From the NCBI GenBank assembly GCA_002450095.1, contig DJYK01000034.1, forward strand, positions 1 through 64,000: DNA of 64,000 bases, written 5' to 3'. The position numbers were made by a program, and so were the translations under genes. Every line of letters starts with the position of its first letter. Position 1 is the stretch's first letter. Below the pieces are notes generated by a model. The model did not search any database, was not told where the DNA came from, and saw only the letters and a list, made by a program, of their open reading frames with translations. This stretch comes from Mageeibacillus sp. UBA6980. GTDB lineage: Bacteria; Bacillota; Clostridia; Saccharofermentanales; Saccharofermentanaceae. Below, in pieces: positions 35,538-43,744 of the stretch.

Positions 35538-35896
35538 AAAAATACATTCAGGCATATATGAACGGCGTAAGGGGTTTTATGTCTTCCCGGATGGGATCGG
35601 CCCCGTTGTCGGAAATACAGGAAGTATTGGGGGAGTTTGAGACCAAGATCTTGTACTTTCAACACGAGAGGCTGATTCATCTTATAGTGACTGTACTTTT
35701 CGCACTGCTCGAGATGATGTCGATATTTGTGTGCCTCGTGTCCCCGAGTCTTTCCGTTATCGTATTCTGCGTTATGTTCCTTGTCCTTCTCGTGCCATAC
35801 ATCATGCACTACTACTTTCTCGAGAACAGTGTGCAGGAGATGTATAAGATGCGCGATGAACTCAAGTCTTGTCTTGAGGAGAAAAAGAAGCTCTGA
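35534..35896 (+). CDS. Small two-helix membrane protein
   Basis: 120 aa. A soluble N-terminal 45 residues, two closely spaced membrane helices (about 46-68 and 74-96), and a charged coiled-coil-like tail (RDELKSCLEEKKKL). Unknown family. It is coupled to the radical SAM gene and overlaps the convergent mscS gene by 35 bp. Confidence 0.75.
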   Translation: MKKYIQAYMNGVRGFMSSRMGSAPLSEIQEVLGEFETKILYFQHERLIHLIVTVLFALLEMMSIFVCLVSPSLSVIVFCVMFLVLLVPYIMHYYFLENSVQEMYKMRDELKSCLEEKKKL

Positions 35897-36932
35897 AGGG
35901 CTTTAATCCGAAGTCCTTAAGGGAAGCCGTGATGTTGCTTCCGAAGGCGGAAGTGTATTCGCAGTATTCATCGTAGTTTACGATGTCAGTTGTGAAGAAG
36001 ATGTCGACGGGAAGACCGTATCCCGAGTCTGCTCCCTTGGTCCTGCACTGTGTCGCGAACCCATCCTTATAGTGAGCGTCCTTTTTGATCTCATCAAGCA
36101 CATGATGACGCCACTTCGTAAGGTTTGTCTCGTCCCCTTCCATAACGACGGAATCGGGATCCACCGTGATCTTGAAGTTGACCTGTCTCATCTTATTGTT
36201 GACGGTCTTGTTCCAGTTCTTAAAAGGTACCGTCTGGAAAGTGCTCGTGGGCAGAGTGTAGACTATGTTGTCGAATCCCATGACCTTCACCGAGATCAGC
36301 GCGATGTCACGGACTTCACCCTCTACTCCTAATGAAGGTACCGATATCCAGTCCCCGATCTGAAGCATATTCTCCGAGGTGATCTGAAGGCCTGCGACAA
36401 GCCCCACGATCGCATCCTTAAATACGAGCGAGATAACGGCAGTGAAAGCGCCGACTCCTGATATCAGGACGACGGGATTCTGATTCAGAAGAAGCGAGAT
36501 GAGTATTATGCCGAGCAGGATACAGATCGCGATCTTTATGACCTGAAGTATTCCCTTAATGGGTCTTCTCTTGGAGATCTCATTCAGGATATAGACCGCA
36601 TTGATAACGTCGAGAATATCGCAGACGACGATCATCAGGGTTACGATGCTGAATACGGATGACAGCTTAGGGAACAAAGGGAAAAGGAAGACGAAGAACA
36701 TAAAGATGGAGGTCTTCATCATCAGGTGTTTCTTATGTGAGGTGACGGATATCTGCTTTAATACCTTATTCTTGGATCTTCCGAGAAATGTGGTGTTGAT
36801 TAGCTTGAGGATGATATAGATGATCATCGCGATTATCGCCGCGAGAGCGATCTTGATAAGGGCGGAGACGATGGTGACCCACATGCCGTCACCGAATTGT
36901 TCTTTGAGCAGAGTGTCTATAAAGTCGTTCAT
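35862..36932 (-). CDS. MscS-family mechanosensitive channel
   Basis: 356 aa. About five membrane helices, the pore-lining region GVGAFTAVISLVFKDAIVGLVAGLQI (residues about 170-195), then the beta domain IGDWISVPSLGVEGEVRDI. The extra N-terminal helices resemble YnaI/YbdG-type channels. It releases solutes on hypo-osmotic shock. AGGAGG precedes the ATG; a hairpin with a T-run lies in its leader. Confidence 0.92.
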   Translation of the reverse strand: MNDFIDTLLKEQFGDGMWVTIVSALIKIALAAIIAMIIYIILKLINTTFLGRSKNKVLKQISVTSHKKHLMMKTSIFMFFVFLFPLFPKLSSVFSIVTLMIVVCDILDVINAVYILNEISKRRPIKGILQVIKIAICILLGIILISLLLNQNPVVLISGVGAFTAVISLVFKDAIVGLVAGLQITSENMLQIGDWISVPSLGVEGEVRDIALISVKVMGFDNIVYTLPTSTFQTVPFKNWNKTVNNKMRQVNFKITVDPDSVVMEGDETNLTKWRHHVLDEIKKDAHYKDGFATQCRTKGADSGYGLPVDIFFTTDIVNYDEYCEYTSAFGSNITASLKDFGLKPFRASFSPQDKT

Positions 36933-37094
36933 AACTTGTCCTCCTTGTTGCAGGTCTTATATGATAATACTGACGATAAAGGGCAGGGGTATGACTTGAA
37001 GAGGCAGAAGTGCCGCTGCAGCATATACGTAGTTGGTCAATGTCGCGATAAATCCATAGATCAGATCCGATTCTTTCGTAGTATTCCTTATAAC

Positions 37095-37134
37095 AAAAAA
37101 GGTGAGTCTCCTCACCCGCAATATATTCATTATA
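37095..37134 (-). promoter_or_regulatory. mscS promoter with immediate terminator-like hairpin
   Basis: On the minus strand TATAAT (37134-37129) is followed at once by GGTGAG-GAGA-CTCACC (37116-37101) and TTTTTT (37100-37095), about 165 nt before the mscS start. This could be an attenuator, a stabilising 5' stem-loop, or a terminator for antisense transcription from the right. The -35 is weak. The rest of 36933-37094 has no convincing gene. Confidence 0.5.
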
Positions 37135-37206
37135 ACACGGTCAGATGTTACTGCCTACCCGCAAAACCCGACAATTTTTTTACATCGATTTAGTGCTTAT
37201 GTGCTG

Positions 37207-37235
37207 TTGTTGTAACCGGGTATCGCGAGTATTAT
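37207..37235 (+). promoter_or_regulatory. Promoter of the large structured RNA
   Basis: TTGTTG (37207-37212), 17-nt spacer, TATTAT (37230-37235). The predicted start, 37242, is the first base of the AGCTCCAG strand that closes the RNA. Confidence 0.75.
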
Positions 37236-37241
37236 TAAAGT

Positions 37242-37853
37242 AGCTCCAGGGAATACTGAACAAGAGTATTCGGACACGGAGGCCGCCTTACCTTTATCAA
37301 GCGGGCGAAGGGTAGAACTGAAGGGTCACAACCGGAGGCGAAGCCGAAGAGACGAACCGGGATCCCACCTCACGGAGGACGAGGATCAGGGGATACGAAG
37401 CAGAGTATTGGATGAAGGAAGGAGATACGAGCACAGCGATTGACGGGGAGATTGGTTCTTCGGGATTGGTTTCTTACAAGTCGCAGGTTGTAACAGATTA
37501 GTTGATTCGGATATTGATCCGCGAGCTTATGAGATGTCATAGCCGACAGGTAGATTCCGAGGTACGACGGATGTTACATCGGTTCGTGCAAACCGAGTAG
37601 CCGGTATTGTATATGGCAGCGGGTGACTTGACATAATCGGACGCCTGACGGTATACGGGAAGAAGCAATTTGGAATATGCGGCGAATGGGAGATACGAGT
37701 AAGTACGGTGTAGGATCTGAGTCGTTCAGTCAAGTGTAGTCGTTACGATGTCGGGAAGCTCGGGAGGTTAGTAAAAGGGCGCTGATGGACGGTTACGAAG
37801 TAGAGGTTCGCTGGAGCTTTTCTATGCGGTGATTATTTACATGATCACCGCAT
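37242..37853 (+). ncRNA. Ornate large structured RNA (ROOL candidate)
   Basis: A stretch of about 580 nt, purine-rich, with no convincing reading frame. The 5' end AGCTCCAG (37242-37249) is perfectly complementary to CTGGAGCT (37811-37818), closing a 577-nt domain. Internal hairpins are exact: GAATACT/AGTATTC (37251/37265), CGGAT/ATCCG (37508/37517), TCGGTT/AACCGA (37579/37591). A longer-range pairing is ACTTGAC/GTCAAGT (37626/37729). A terminator hairpin follows at 37824-37853. Promoter, closing helix and terminator together mark a dedicated RNA gene. The size fits ROOL RNAs (around 580 nt) better than OLE or GOLLD, but I cannot align it, so the class is tentative. It lacks RNase P, tmRNA and group II domain V signatures. 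Confidence 0.8.
37824..37853 (+). terminator. Terminator of the large RNA, overlapping the next promoter
   Basis: ATGCGGTGAT (37824-37833) pairs perfectly with ATCACCGCAT (37844-37853), followed by a weak T tract (TCTTATAT). The loop and 3' arm contain the next gene's -35 and spacer. Confidence 0.75.
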
Positions 37854-37864
37854 TCTTATATAAT
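37836..37864 (+). promoter_or_regulatory. Thioesterase promoter nested in the terminator hairpin
   Basis: TTTACA (37836-37841), 17-nt spacer, TATAAT (37859-37864). The start would be near 37871, three bases before ATG 37874. Confidence 0.7.
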
Positions 37865-37873
37865 CCGAACATT

Positions 37874-38275
37874 ATGAATCCTGAAGAAGTAAGAGTTTTT
37901 TTCGCGACGGACAGATACGCGAACGATACGACAGAGATAGAGATCCTTGAAGTATCCGAGGGTTATGCGAAGACCCGTCTTAAGATCAAGGATAAACATC
38001 TTAACGGCAATAATGTCGTTATGGGCGGCTGCATATACACACTCGCCGATTATACCTTCGGTATTGCATCTAACTGCGGTCCGATGGGGTGCGTTACATT
38101 AAGTTCGAACATCGTATTTAATTCTCCCGGCAGAGGCGAATACCTTTATGCCGAGACAAATCAGATCAAGAACGGCAGGACTATAAGCAATTTCTGCGTT
38201 AATGTCACCGACGATGACGGCCGTTTGGTGGCCAATGCCGATTTTGTCGGATACAGAACACCGAGGCAGGGGTAA
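37874..38275 (+). CDS. PaaI-type hotdog thioesterase
   Basis: 133 aa. The segment HLNGNNVVMGGCIYTLADYTFGIASN matches PaaI/acyl-CoA thioesterase-like hotdog proteins (catalytic region after HxN/G), with SNIVFNSPG and YAETNQIKNGRT following. Probably hydrolyses a CoA thioester; substrate unknown. I chose ATG 37874 over the GTG at 37829 because the latter lies inside the terminator and adds no family-like sequence. No ribosome site is present, and the nested promoter predicts an almost leaderless message. Confidence 0.87.
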   Translation: MNPEEVRVFFATDRYANDTTEIEILEVSEGYAKTRLKIKDKHLNGNNVVMGGCIYTLADYTFGIASNCGPMGCVTLSSNIVFNSPGRGEYLYAETNQIKNGRTISNFCVNVTDDDGRLVANADFVGYRTPRQG

Positions 38276-38371
38276 TTGCCTTTGCTTTTCCTCATTTTCG
38301 AGAAGGAAATAAGATAAAATTGTAACCGGAACGTAGCATAGATTTGTTACAATCCGAATGGAAGTATATAT

Positions 38372-39625
38372 ATGAATAAGGTAAGCAATTCAAAAAAGAG
38401 CGTATTGGCGCTCATAGTATGTATATCGGTGGCACTCCCTGTTGTGTGTTTTCCTTTAGGTTTAAGGGAAGGTCTTGCACCTTCACTTAAAGTTCGTGCG
38501 GCGTACGACGAGACTTTCCCGGAGGAGGAGTTCGAGCCCGAGACCCCTCCCGAAGACGTTCAGGCTGAGATAGATTCCGGAGAATACGATTACTGGCTGA
38601 ACGGCGGAACCGTAAGCGCCGACTATAACGAGGACTTTCAGGTGGGTTATCTCGATACGGAGTATCAGGATGTTGCCGCTTATACGGTAGTCCAGGGATT
38701 TGATGAAGCGGGACTTCCCGTCGAGCTTCTCGATCCGCAGTATTTTGCTCCGGATGAGACCACATATTATATCGCCGCTCAGAATTCCATCCTGAAGGAA
38801 TACCCTGATATGGCATCAATGACTCTTACTACTCTCGATTACGCTGACGGAGTTACGAGGATCGCGATAGGTGACACATGGTCGAAGATCAGGACGGAAG
38901 ACGGTCTGGAAGGATATGTTCTTACCAATACTTTGTCATATGAGATGGTATGGGTCGCTATCGACAGAACCGTTTGGGTAGACACGGGTTCGCTTATTAT
39001 GCGTGCCGAGCCGTCTGTAGATTCCGAGCAGGTAGGAATTCTTTACGATGAAGACAGACTTCACTGTATCGGTGTCTCCGATAAGTGGTATCACGTAATT
39101 GCCGAGGACGGTACCGAAGGCTATGTCTATATGTCTTATACGACACAGACACCTCCGCCTACACCTACACCGAGGCCTCAGTATAACGGTGGCGGAAGAT
39201 CCGGCGGCGGAAGTTCATCATCCTCCGGCGGCGGAGGCGGCGGAGGCGGATGGGTCTCCTACGGTAATAACGGTTATACGATCGCAAGTATCGCGGAGTC
39301 CATGGTAGGTACACCTTATGTATGGGGTGCTTCGTCCAGTTCCGCAGTCGACTGTTCGGGTCTCGTATGTTACTGCTATGCGCAGATGGGCATATCGCTG
39401 CCACACTATTCACAGTCGCTGACGAGTGTCGGAGTCGCGGTTCCTCGTGATCAGGTAATGCCCGGTGACATCGTATGCTGGGGATCGGGAGGATACAGCG
39501 GACACGTAGGTATCTATGTCGGCAACGGTCAATGCGTCGATGCCAGAGGCCGTGCATACGGAACCGTTTACGGATCGATAGACCGTTCGGGTATCGTAGC
39601 GATCCGAAGGATCTACACATCATAA
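38372..39625 (+). CDS. Secreted NlpC/P60 peptidase with SH3-like domains
   Basis: 417 aa. A signal peptide (about residues 1-42) is followed by an acidic linker and two bacterial SH3-like segments (the clearer one about 206-255, SLIMRAEPSVDSEQVGIL). Next come a proline-threonine and a long Gly/Ser-rich linker (about 260-300), and a C-terminal NlpC/P60 domain. Its catalytic Cys is in AVDCSGLVCYCYAQMG, the His in YSGHVGIYVG and the third polar residue in VDARG. It cleaves peptidoglycan stem peptides outside the cell. The SH3 parts target the wall. Confidence 0.94.
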   Translation: MNKVSNSKKSVLALIVCISVALPVVCFPLGLREGLAPSLKVRAAYDETFPEEEFEPETPPEDVQAEIDSGEYDYWLNGGTVSADYNEDFQVGYLDTEYQDVAAYTVVQGFDEAGLPVELLDPQYFAPDETTYYIAAQNSILKEYPDMASMTLTTLDYADGVTRIAIGDTWSKIRTEDGLEGYVLTNTLSYEMVWVAIDRTVWVDTGSLIMRAEPSVDSEQVGILYDEDRLHCIGVSDKWYHVIAEDGTEGYVYMSYTTQTPPPTPTPRPQYNGGGRSGGGSSSSSGGGGGGGGWVSYGNNGYTIASIAESMVGTPYVWGASSSSAVDCSGLVCYCYAQMGISLPHYSQSLTSVGVAVPRDQVMPGDIVCWGSGGYSGHVGIYVGNGQCVDARGRAYGTVYGSIDRSGIVAIRRIYTS

Positions 39626-39648
39626 ATCCGATAACAGAAACCATTTTG

Positions 39649-39678
39649 ATATGCGCTGTAAAAGGCGCATATTTCTTT
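39649..39678 (+). terminator. NlpC/P60 gene terminator
   Basis: ATATGCGC (39649-39656) pairs perfectly with GCGCATAT (39665-39672), followed by TTCTTT. Confidence 0.85.
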
Positions 39679-39693
39679 GAAAGGACAATCAAT

Positions 39694-40482
39694 ATGAAGA
39701 AGATAACTTCTGTATCTGTTCTGCTCGCATCAGTTTTGTTCCTGACCTCTTGCGATACGTTAAGGAGTACGAGCCGGGTCAACAGTGAGACAGAGTACAC
39801 CGATGAAGCCGTGCAGACAGTGATAACCGAGGTTACCACTGTGCCTTCACAGACCTCAACGGTCGAGAGCGCAGCTGTTCCTGTTATTACGCAGATCGAG
39901 ACTTCTGCTACTGCAATTGAATCACTTGAGACACAGGAATCTTCTTTGGAATCTGATGTCGAATCAGGAGAGGCATTATCGCCGGAACAGACATCGGAGT
40001 TCTTCACGATGCATCAGGATGAATATCTTATGAGTTCCGGGGCAGGCGGATGGGCCGCTTACCTGACCGTTAACCCGGACGGGACGTTCGATTACAACTA
40101 CCATGATTTTGACGCAGGTTATTACTACATCTGTCACGCAGAAGGATCATTCGGTTCGGTATCCGCGATCGACGATAAAACATATGCGCTTACGATCTCA
40201 CAGATGACATACGAATACGATGAGGGTGCCGAATGGAGTGAGACCGACACTGACGGCAGTGAGATCAACTATGTTGCTGCGGACTCCTACGGCATCCATC
40301 AGGGTGACACGCTGACGTTCTACGTGCAGGGAAGTGCTGTCGCGGATCTGCCGGAAGGATACGTGGTCTGGTATGCGATGCCGCGTGCTCTCCCTCTCGA
40401 AAACGTACCCGATCCGTTCCCTCTGTCGGGGTTCTATAATCCGGCGGATGACTGCTCCTTTATAGAAGACGATTATGAGTGA
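39694..40482 (+). CDS. Uncharacterised lipoprotein
   Basis: 262 aa from ATG 39694, 9 nt after AAAGGA; earlier in-frame codons fall inside the previous gene. Lipobox FLTSC (Cys about 20). A low-complexity Thr/Ser/Val/Glu-rich linker covers residues 25-95, typical of wall-spanning spacers. A soluble domain follows with WAAYLTVNPDGTFDYNYHD and two regions of aromatic and acidic residues. No family recognised. Confidence 0.78.
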   Translation: MKKITSVSVLLASVLFLTSCDTLRSTSRVNSETEYTDEAVQTVITEVTTVPSQTSTVESAAVPVITQIETSATAIESLETQESSLESDVESGEALSPEQTSEFFTMHQDEYLMSSGAGGWAAYLTVNPDGTFDYNYHDFDAGYYYICHAEGSFGSVSAIDDKTYALTISQMTYEYDEGAEWSETDTDGSEINYVAADSYGIHQGDTLTFYVQGSAVADLPEGYVVWYAMPRALPLENVPDPFPLSGFYNPADDCSFIEDDYE

Positions 40483-40541
40483 TTGTCTCGCTACGTAGCG
40501 GAAAAAGAGAAACTGGGGCAAAGTTGAGGTATTCGTGAAAA

Positions 40542-40573
40542 TACTTTGACAGTCAAAGTAAATTTGATATACT
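40542..40573 (+). promoter_or_regulatory. Promoter with palindromic operator over the -35
   Basis: TACTTTGACAGTCAAAGTA (40542-40560) is a perfect 9-1-9 palindrome that contains the -35 TTGACA (40546-40551). A 16-nt spacer leads to TATACT (40568-40573). It resembles sites of MarR-type repressors such as FabT. A half-site GTCAAAGT recurs at 46289-46296. Confidence 0.65.
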
Positions 40574-40623
40574 GACCTTAACATCAACTTATCTTTACAC
40601 TTCAGGGATAGGAGGTAAGAGTT

Positions 40624-43119
40624 ATGCTAGGGTTGTTATCGATATTCTTTGTATATTCAGTAGCGATTACGATTGCCGTAATCGTCATCACCATCGAGAA
40701 GGATAAATACTACAGGAAGTTCCGCGCTCTTGAAGATGAGCTTAAAAGGATAAAGGCAACGCAGCCTGCGGCTCCTGTTGATTCAGCGGTTCAGACGACT
40801 GTTCAGACACCTGCGCCGCTTCCGGTATATGCGAAGCAGGCTCCCGCACAGCAGAAGAAGTCCGGCCTTACTGCCGTCGGCGTATCTTTCTCTGTCGGCG
40901 TTCTTCTCATGGTCATCGCAGCTGCGGTATTCATCTCCGCCACATGGCAGACGATGCCTGCAGTGGTTAAGTGCATCGTGCTCCTGATCGTCGTATCAGG
41001 TGTGTACGGATTAAGCACACTGTGCCGCAAGAAGCTTAAGCTCGAGAAGACTTCGTCGGTTCTTTATATGCTCGCAAGTCTCATCACACCTTTGGCGATA
41101 TTTGTCGGATTCCTTGCATTCGGTGCAGAGGATTCGATGTTCACGCTCGTATGCTGTGCGGTCTCGCTCGGCGTGTCGGGTTTTGTCGGATATAAGACCT
41201 TCGGCTCGAAGCTGCAGGTCGCGATAAGTTACCTGGGCTTTGTATGGTCAGAGATATTCCTGTGCATGCAGGTCTTGGGCAACACCAAGGGTATGGCGTT
41301 CGGTATGTGCGCCGCGGCGTTTATCTCAGGACTTATCTATTTCTTAAGACCCAAGCTTAAGTTTTTCGACGTGTTCGCTGAAGTTTCTGCTTATGTGGCG
41401 GTGATCGGTCTTGTTATGACAAGCGCCTTCGGTAAGTACTCGCTGCCGCTGTTCATTGCTTCCCATATTCTGTATTGGGTTACGCTTCTCATGCTCACAC
41501 GTAAGAGAAAGTGGATCGCATACGTGTCCGCACTGGTTCCCGTGTTTACCGTTACTTTGCTGGGAGTAAAGTACATAGAGGAAAGAACCGGATTCATGAT
41601 ACTGGTGCTCATCATGATCGCGTTCCTGCTTGCTTTCTACAGGATTATCAAGCACGAGAATCTTGTGAGCAATCTGATCATCAGTGTCGGCATGTCTCTT
41701 CTTGTCATAATAATGGATTCTGTTACCCGGCTTAACAACAGCGGTGACTATATCCGTGACTTCATGCATTACACGACTTATCTCGTCCCGATCCTGTCGT
41801 GCGGCGCGGTTTATATAATGACTAAGAATAAGTTCGAACGCGCACTTTATACTTACCTTATAGTCGCGTCAGCAATTGTCGAATGCCAGATAGTTCTGCA
41901 GCAAGGCATCGTTCCGATCATCATATTCCTTGCGCTCGCAGCCTTGTCGATAATTGTTAACTGCAAGTACAAGATGATTCATCTTAAGATCGCGTCATGT
42001 GCAGCAGCGGTTATTGTCTACATTATTAACTTCTCGAACGGCGATACGGATCTGAATACGATCGTTTATGCTTCGGCTGCTATCGCACTTTATGCATTTG
42101 CGGTGCTTATCAATAAGTTCGGAACAGTGGAGAAGATCACGCACATAAGCACACGTTTCAGCCTGCTGCCGCTTCTTATCATAAGCAACCTTATGCTGCT
42201 TATTCGCGACGTTACAGGCTCGCTTCCATGCTTCATCGTACTGATCGTTATCGACGTGGTCTTTACGGCGCTCACGCTGCTTGATACGGACAACTACTTC
42301 GGGTGTCTGCCTGCGGTTACGTTCATGACCGCGGTCATGTTGAAGCTTGTTCAGAGTGACGTCGACAAGGCGGTCGTAAGCATCATATTCATCGCGGTAT
42401 ACGCACTTGTCGGACGCTTCATCTGCAGAACTGTAGTCTCCAAGACCCGCATCGACTGGTTCACGTTCCTTGCGGCAGTGGCATGTATGGTGCCTGTAAG
42501 CGATCTGTCTTTTACACTGCTGTTCATGACGTTCTATATCATGACATTCACCGGAAGATTCGGTAAGGAAGGCGACACGTTGAAGGAGAGACTTTCGGCG
42601 AAGTTCAGACTTATCGTCTCATGCGCGATCGGCTCGCTCACGCTGTGTCTCGTGACACTCGATATGGATTTTTCATCAGTCGCGGATACAGAGATAAGAC
42701 TCATGTTCATGCTCGTCGCGGCACTTGCGATCTACTTGTTCATCCTGCATTGCGACGCAACGAGATGGATATGGTTCTCGACTGTCGCACTCTCCATCGA
42801 GATCGAGGCGTTCCACGCGATGGAACAGCAGCAGATTCTGCCGCTGACTCTCATCTCGGTATGTGCGGTCGGCATCTTCATCTACTCGTTTATCTTCAAG
42901 AAGAGAAGCTGGTTCATTCTTGCCATCGGAACTATCGGAGAGTTCGCGCTACTGTTCGCGATAGTATTCTGGGACAGCAGACTGTGGTGGATATATCTGC
43001 TCGTATTAGGCGGCATCCTGATCGCGACTGCTTCTGTCAATGAATATAAGAGACGTAAGGCTGTCGAGTCGGGTATGGAGGATAAGAAAGTCCGCCTGTT
43101 TGATAATTGGACCTGGTGA
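40624..43119 (+). CDS. Large polytopic membrane protein (DUF2157/DUF2339-like architecture)
   Basis: 831 aa. An N-terminal helix, a short coiled coil (YYRKFRALEDELKRIKA), a Pro/Ala/Gln-rich linker (residues about 45-80), then more than 20 membrane helices to the end and a cytosolic basic tail. This layout is seen in DUF2157/DUF2339-type proteins of unknown function. I see no transporter or enzyme motif. AGGAGG is the ribosome site. A perfect palindrome in the promoter suggests repressor control. Confidence 0.75.
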   Translation: MLGLLSIFFVYSVAITIAVIVITIEKDKYYRKFRALEDELKRIKATQPAAPVDSAVQTTVQTPAPLPVYAKQAPAQQKKSGLTAVGVSFSVGVLLMVIAAAVFISATWQTMPAVVKCIVLLIVVSGVYGLSTLCRKKLKLEKTSSVLYMLASLITPLAIFVGFLAFGAEDSMFTLVCCAVSLGVSGFVGYKTFGSKLQVAISYLGFVWSEIFLCMQVLGNTKGMAFGMCAAAFISGLIYFLRPKLKFFDVFAEVSAYVAVIGLVMTSAFGKYSLPLFIASHILYWVTLLMLTRKRKWIAYVSALVPVFTVTLLGVKYIEERTGFMILVLIMIAFLLAFYRIIKHENLVSNLIISVGMSLLVIIMDSVTRLNNSGDYIRDFMHYTTYLVPILSCGAVYIMTKNKFERALYTYLIVASAIVECQIVLQQGIVPIIIFLALAALSIIVNCKYKMIHLKIASCAAAVIVYIINFSNGDTDLNTIVYASAAIALYAFAVLINKFGTVEKITHISTRFSLLPLLIISNLMLLIRDVTGSLPCFIVLIVIDVVFTALTLLDTDNYFGCLPAVTFMTAVMLKLVQSDVDKAVVSIIFIAVYALVGRFICRTVVSKTRIDWFTFLAAVACMVPVSDLSFTLLFMTFYIMTFTGRFGKEGDTLKERLSAKFRLIVSCAIGSLTLCLVTLDMDFSSVADTEIRLMFMLVAALAIYLFILHCDATRWIWFSTVALSIEIEAFHAMEQQQILPLTLISVCAVGIFIYSFIFKKRSWFILAIGTIGEFALLFAIVFWDSRLWWIYLLVLGGILIATASVNEYKRRKAVESGMEDKKVRLFDNWTW

Positions 43120-43124
43120 TTGCT

Positions 43125-43279
43125 ATGGATAGACCGGTTACTACATAATTTATGCTTATGTCGGTTGACGGCAAGATTAGTACAACCGCCATCTCACGGG
43201 TCTCGGCGTACTTAAACTTATCGACTGCAAGCCTTTGCAGGATTCGTACTTCAGGATGCGTTATCAGGTGGAAGGTTAA
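43125..43279 (+). pseudogene. Remnant of a RibD-type reductase
   Basis: Starts as MDRPVTT-stop-FMLMSVDGKIST, the typical N-terminus of the RibD C-terminal/dihydrofolate-reductase-like family with a TAA at codon 8. In another frame it ends LGVLKLIDCKPLQDSYF and RMRYQVEG, the family's typical C-terminus. About 180 central codons are missing, so it is an internal deletion with a frameshift and a nonsense codon: a clearly dead gene, just 5 nt after the large membrane protein. Confidence 0.8.
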
Positions 43280-43281
43280 GC

Positions 43282-43722
43282 TTACCCGTTGTTCTTTTTC
43301 TTCTCGCACTCGGGGCAGTTAGCCGTAGGTGCGACGGAGAGGAAAGATTCCTTCTTAAATCCGCACTTGGAACAGATGAAGACGTACTTCGAGAATACGC
43401 CTCCCTGTGTGGTGCTGACGAGCCATGTGCCCTGAGTCTCTTCGCCGGGCTTGGGAAGCTCGGGCGTCGCGTGCACAGGTGCTGCTTTTTTCTCGGCAGG
43501 TTTGGGCTCTTCTTTGATCTCGGGCTTAACTTCAGTCTTGGTTTCAGACTTTACCTCAGAAGGCTTGGTGTCACCGCCGAACCATGTGGCCGGCTTAGGC
43601 TCGCCGAAGAAACACTCGGAGCCATGGAAAGGACAACCGGTACAGTCGTCTTTGCTTGCGCATAATCCGGAAACGCCTCTTAATAACTGGTCCAGCTGCT
43701 GATCCCTGTTATCCTTTGCCAT
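43282..43722 (-). CDS. Zinc-ribbon protein of unknown function
   Basis: 146 aa. An N-terminal cysteine cluster (CASKDDCTGCPFHGSEC, residues 21-37) could hold a metal or Fe-S centre. A Lys/Glu/Pro-rich linker follows (55-85), then a C-terminal zinc ribbon CSKCGF...CPEC. Soluble, with no known family. It lies 22 nt downstream of leuS on the same strand and may be cotranscribed. Confidence 0.78.
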   Translation of the reverse strand: MAKDNRDQQLDQLLRGVSGLCASKDDCTGCPFHGSECFFGEPKPATWFGGDTKPSEVKSETKTEVKPEIKEEPKPAEKKAAPVHATPELPKPGEETQGTWLVSTTQGGVFSKYVFICSKCGFKKESFLSVAPTANCPECEKKKNNG

Positions 43723-43744
43723 AGTATTTCTCCTTGTGTAATTA

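Noticed and set aside
36963..37113. Hydrophobic reading frame of about 50 codons on the minus strand in the mscS leader
   Set aside because: Its only start (GTG) lies inside the leader hairpin and lacks a ribosome site, so it was not called as a peptide gene.
36897..37193. Plus-strand ORF of 98 aa in the mscS leader
   Set aside because: Antisense to the mscS 5' end and leader, no ribosome site, no family pattern.
37242..37853. RNase P RNA, tmRNA or group II intron
   Set aside because: The diagnostic RNase P core, a tmRNA tRNA-like end or resume frame, and group II domain V were not found.
43037..43309. Minus-strand ORF of 90 aa
   Set aside because: It overlaps two genes and the RibD remnant; the plus strand explains the conserved sequence.
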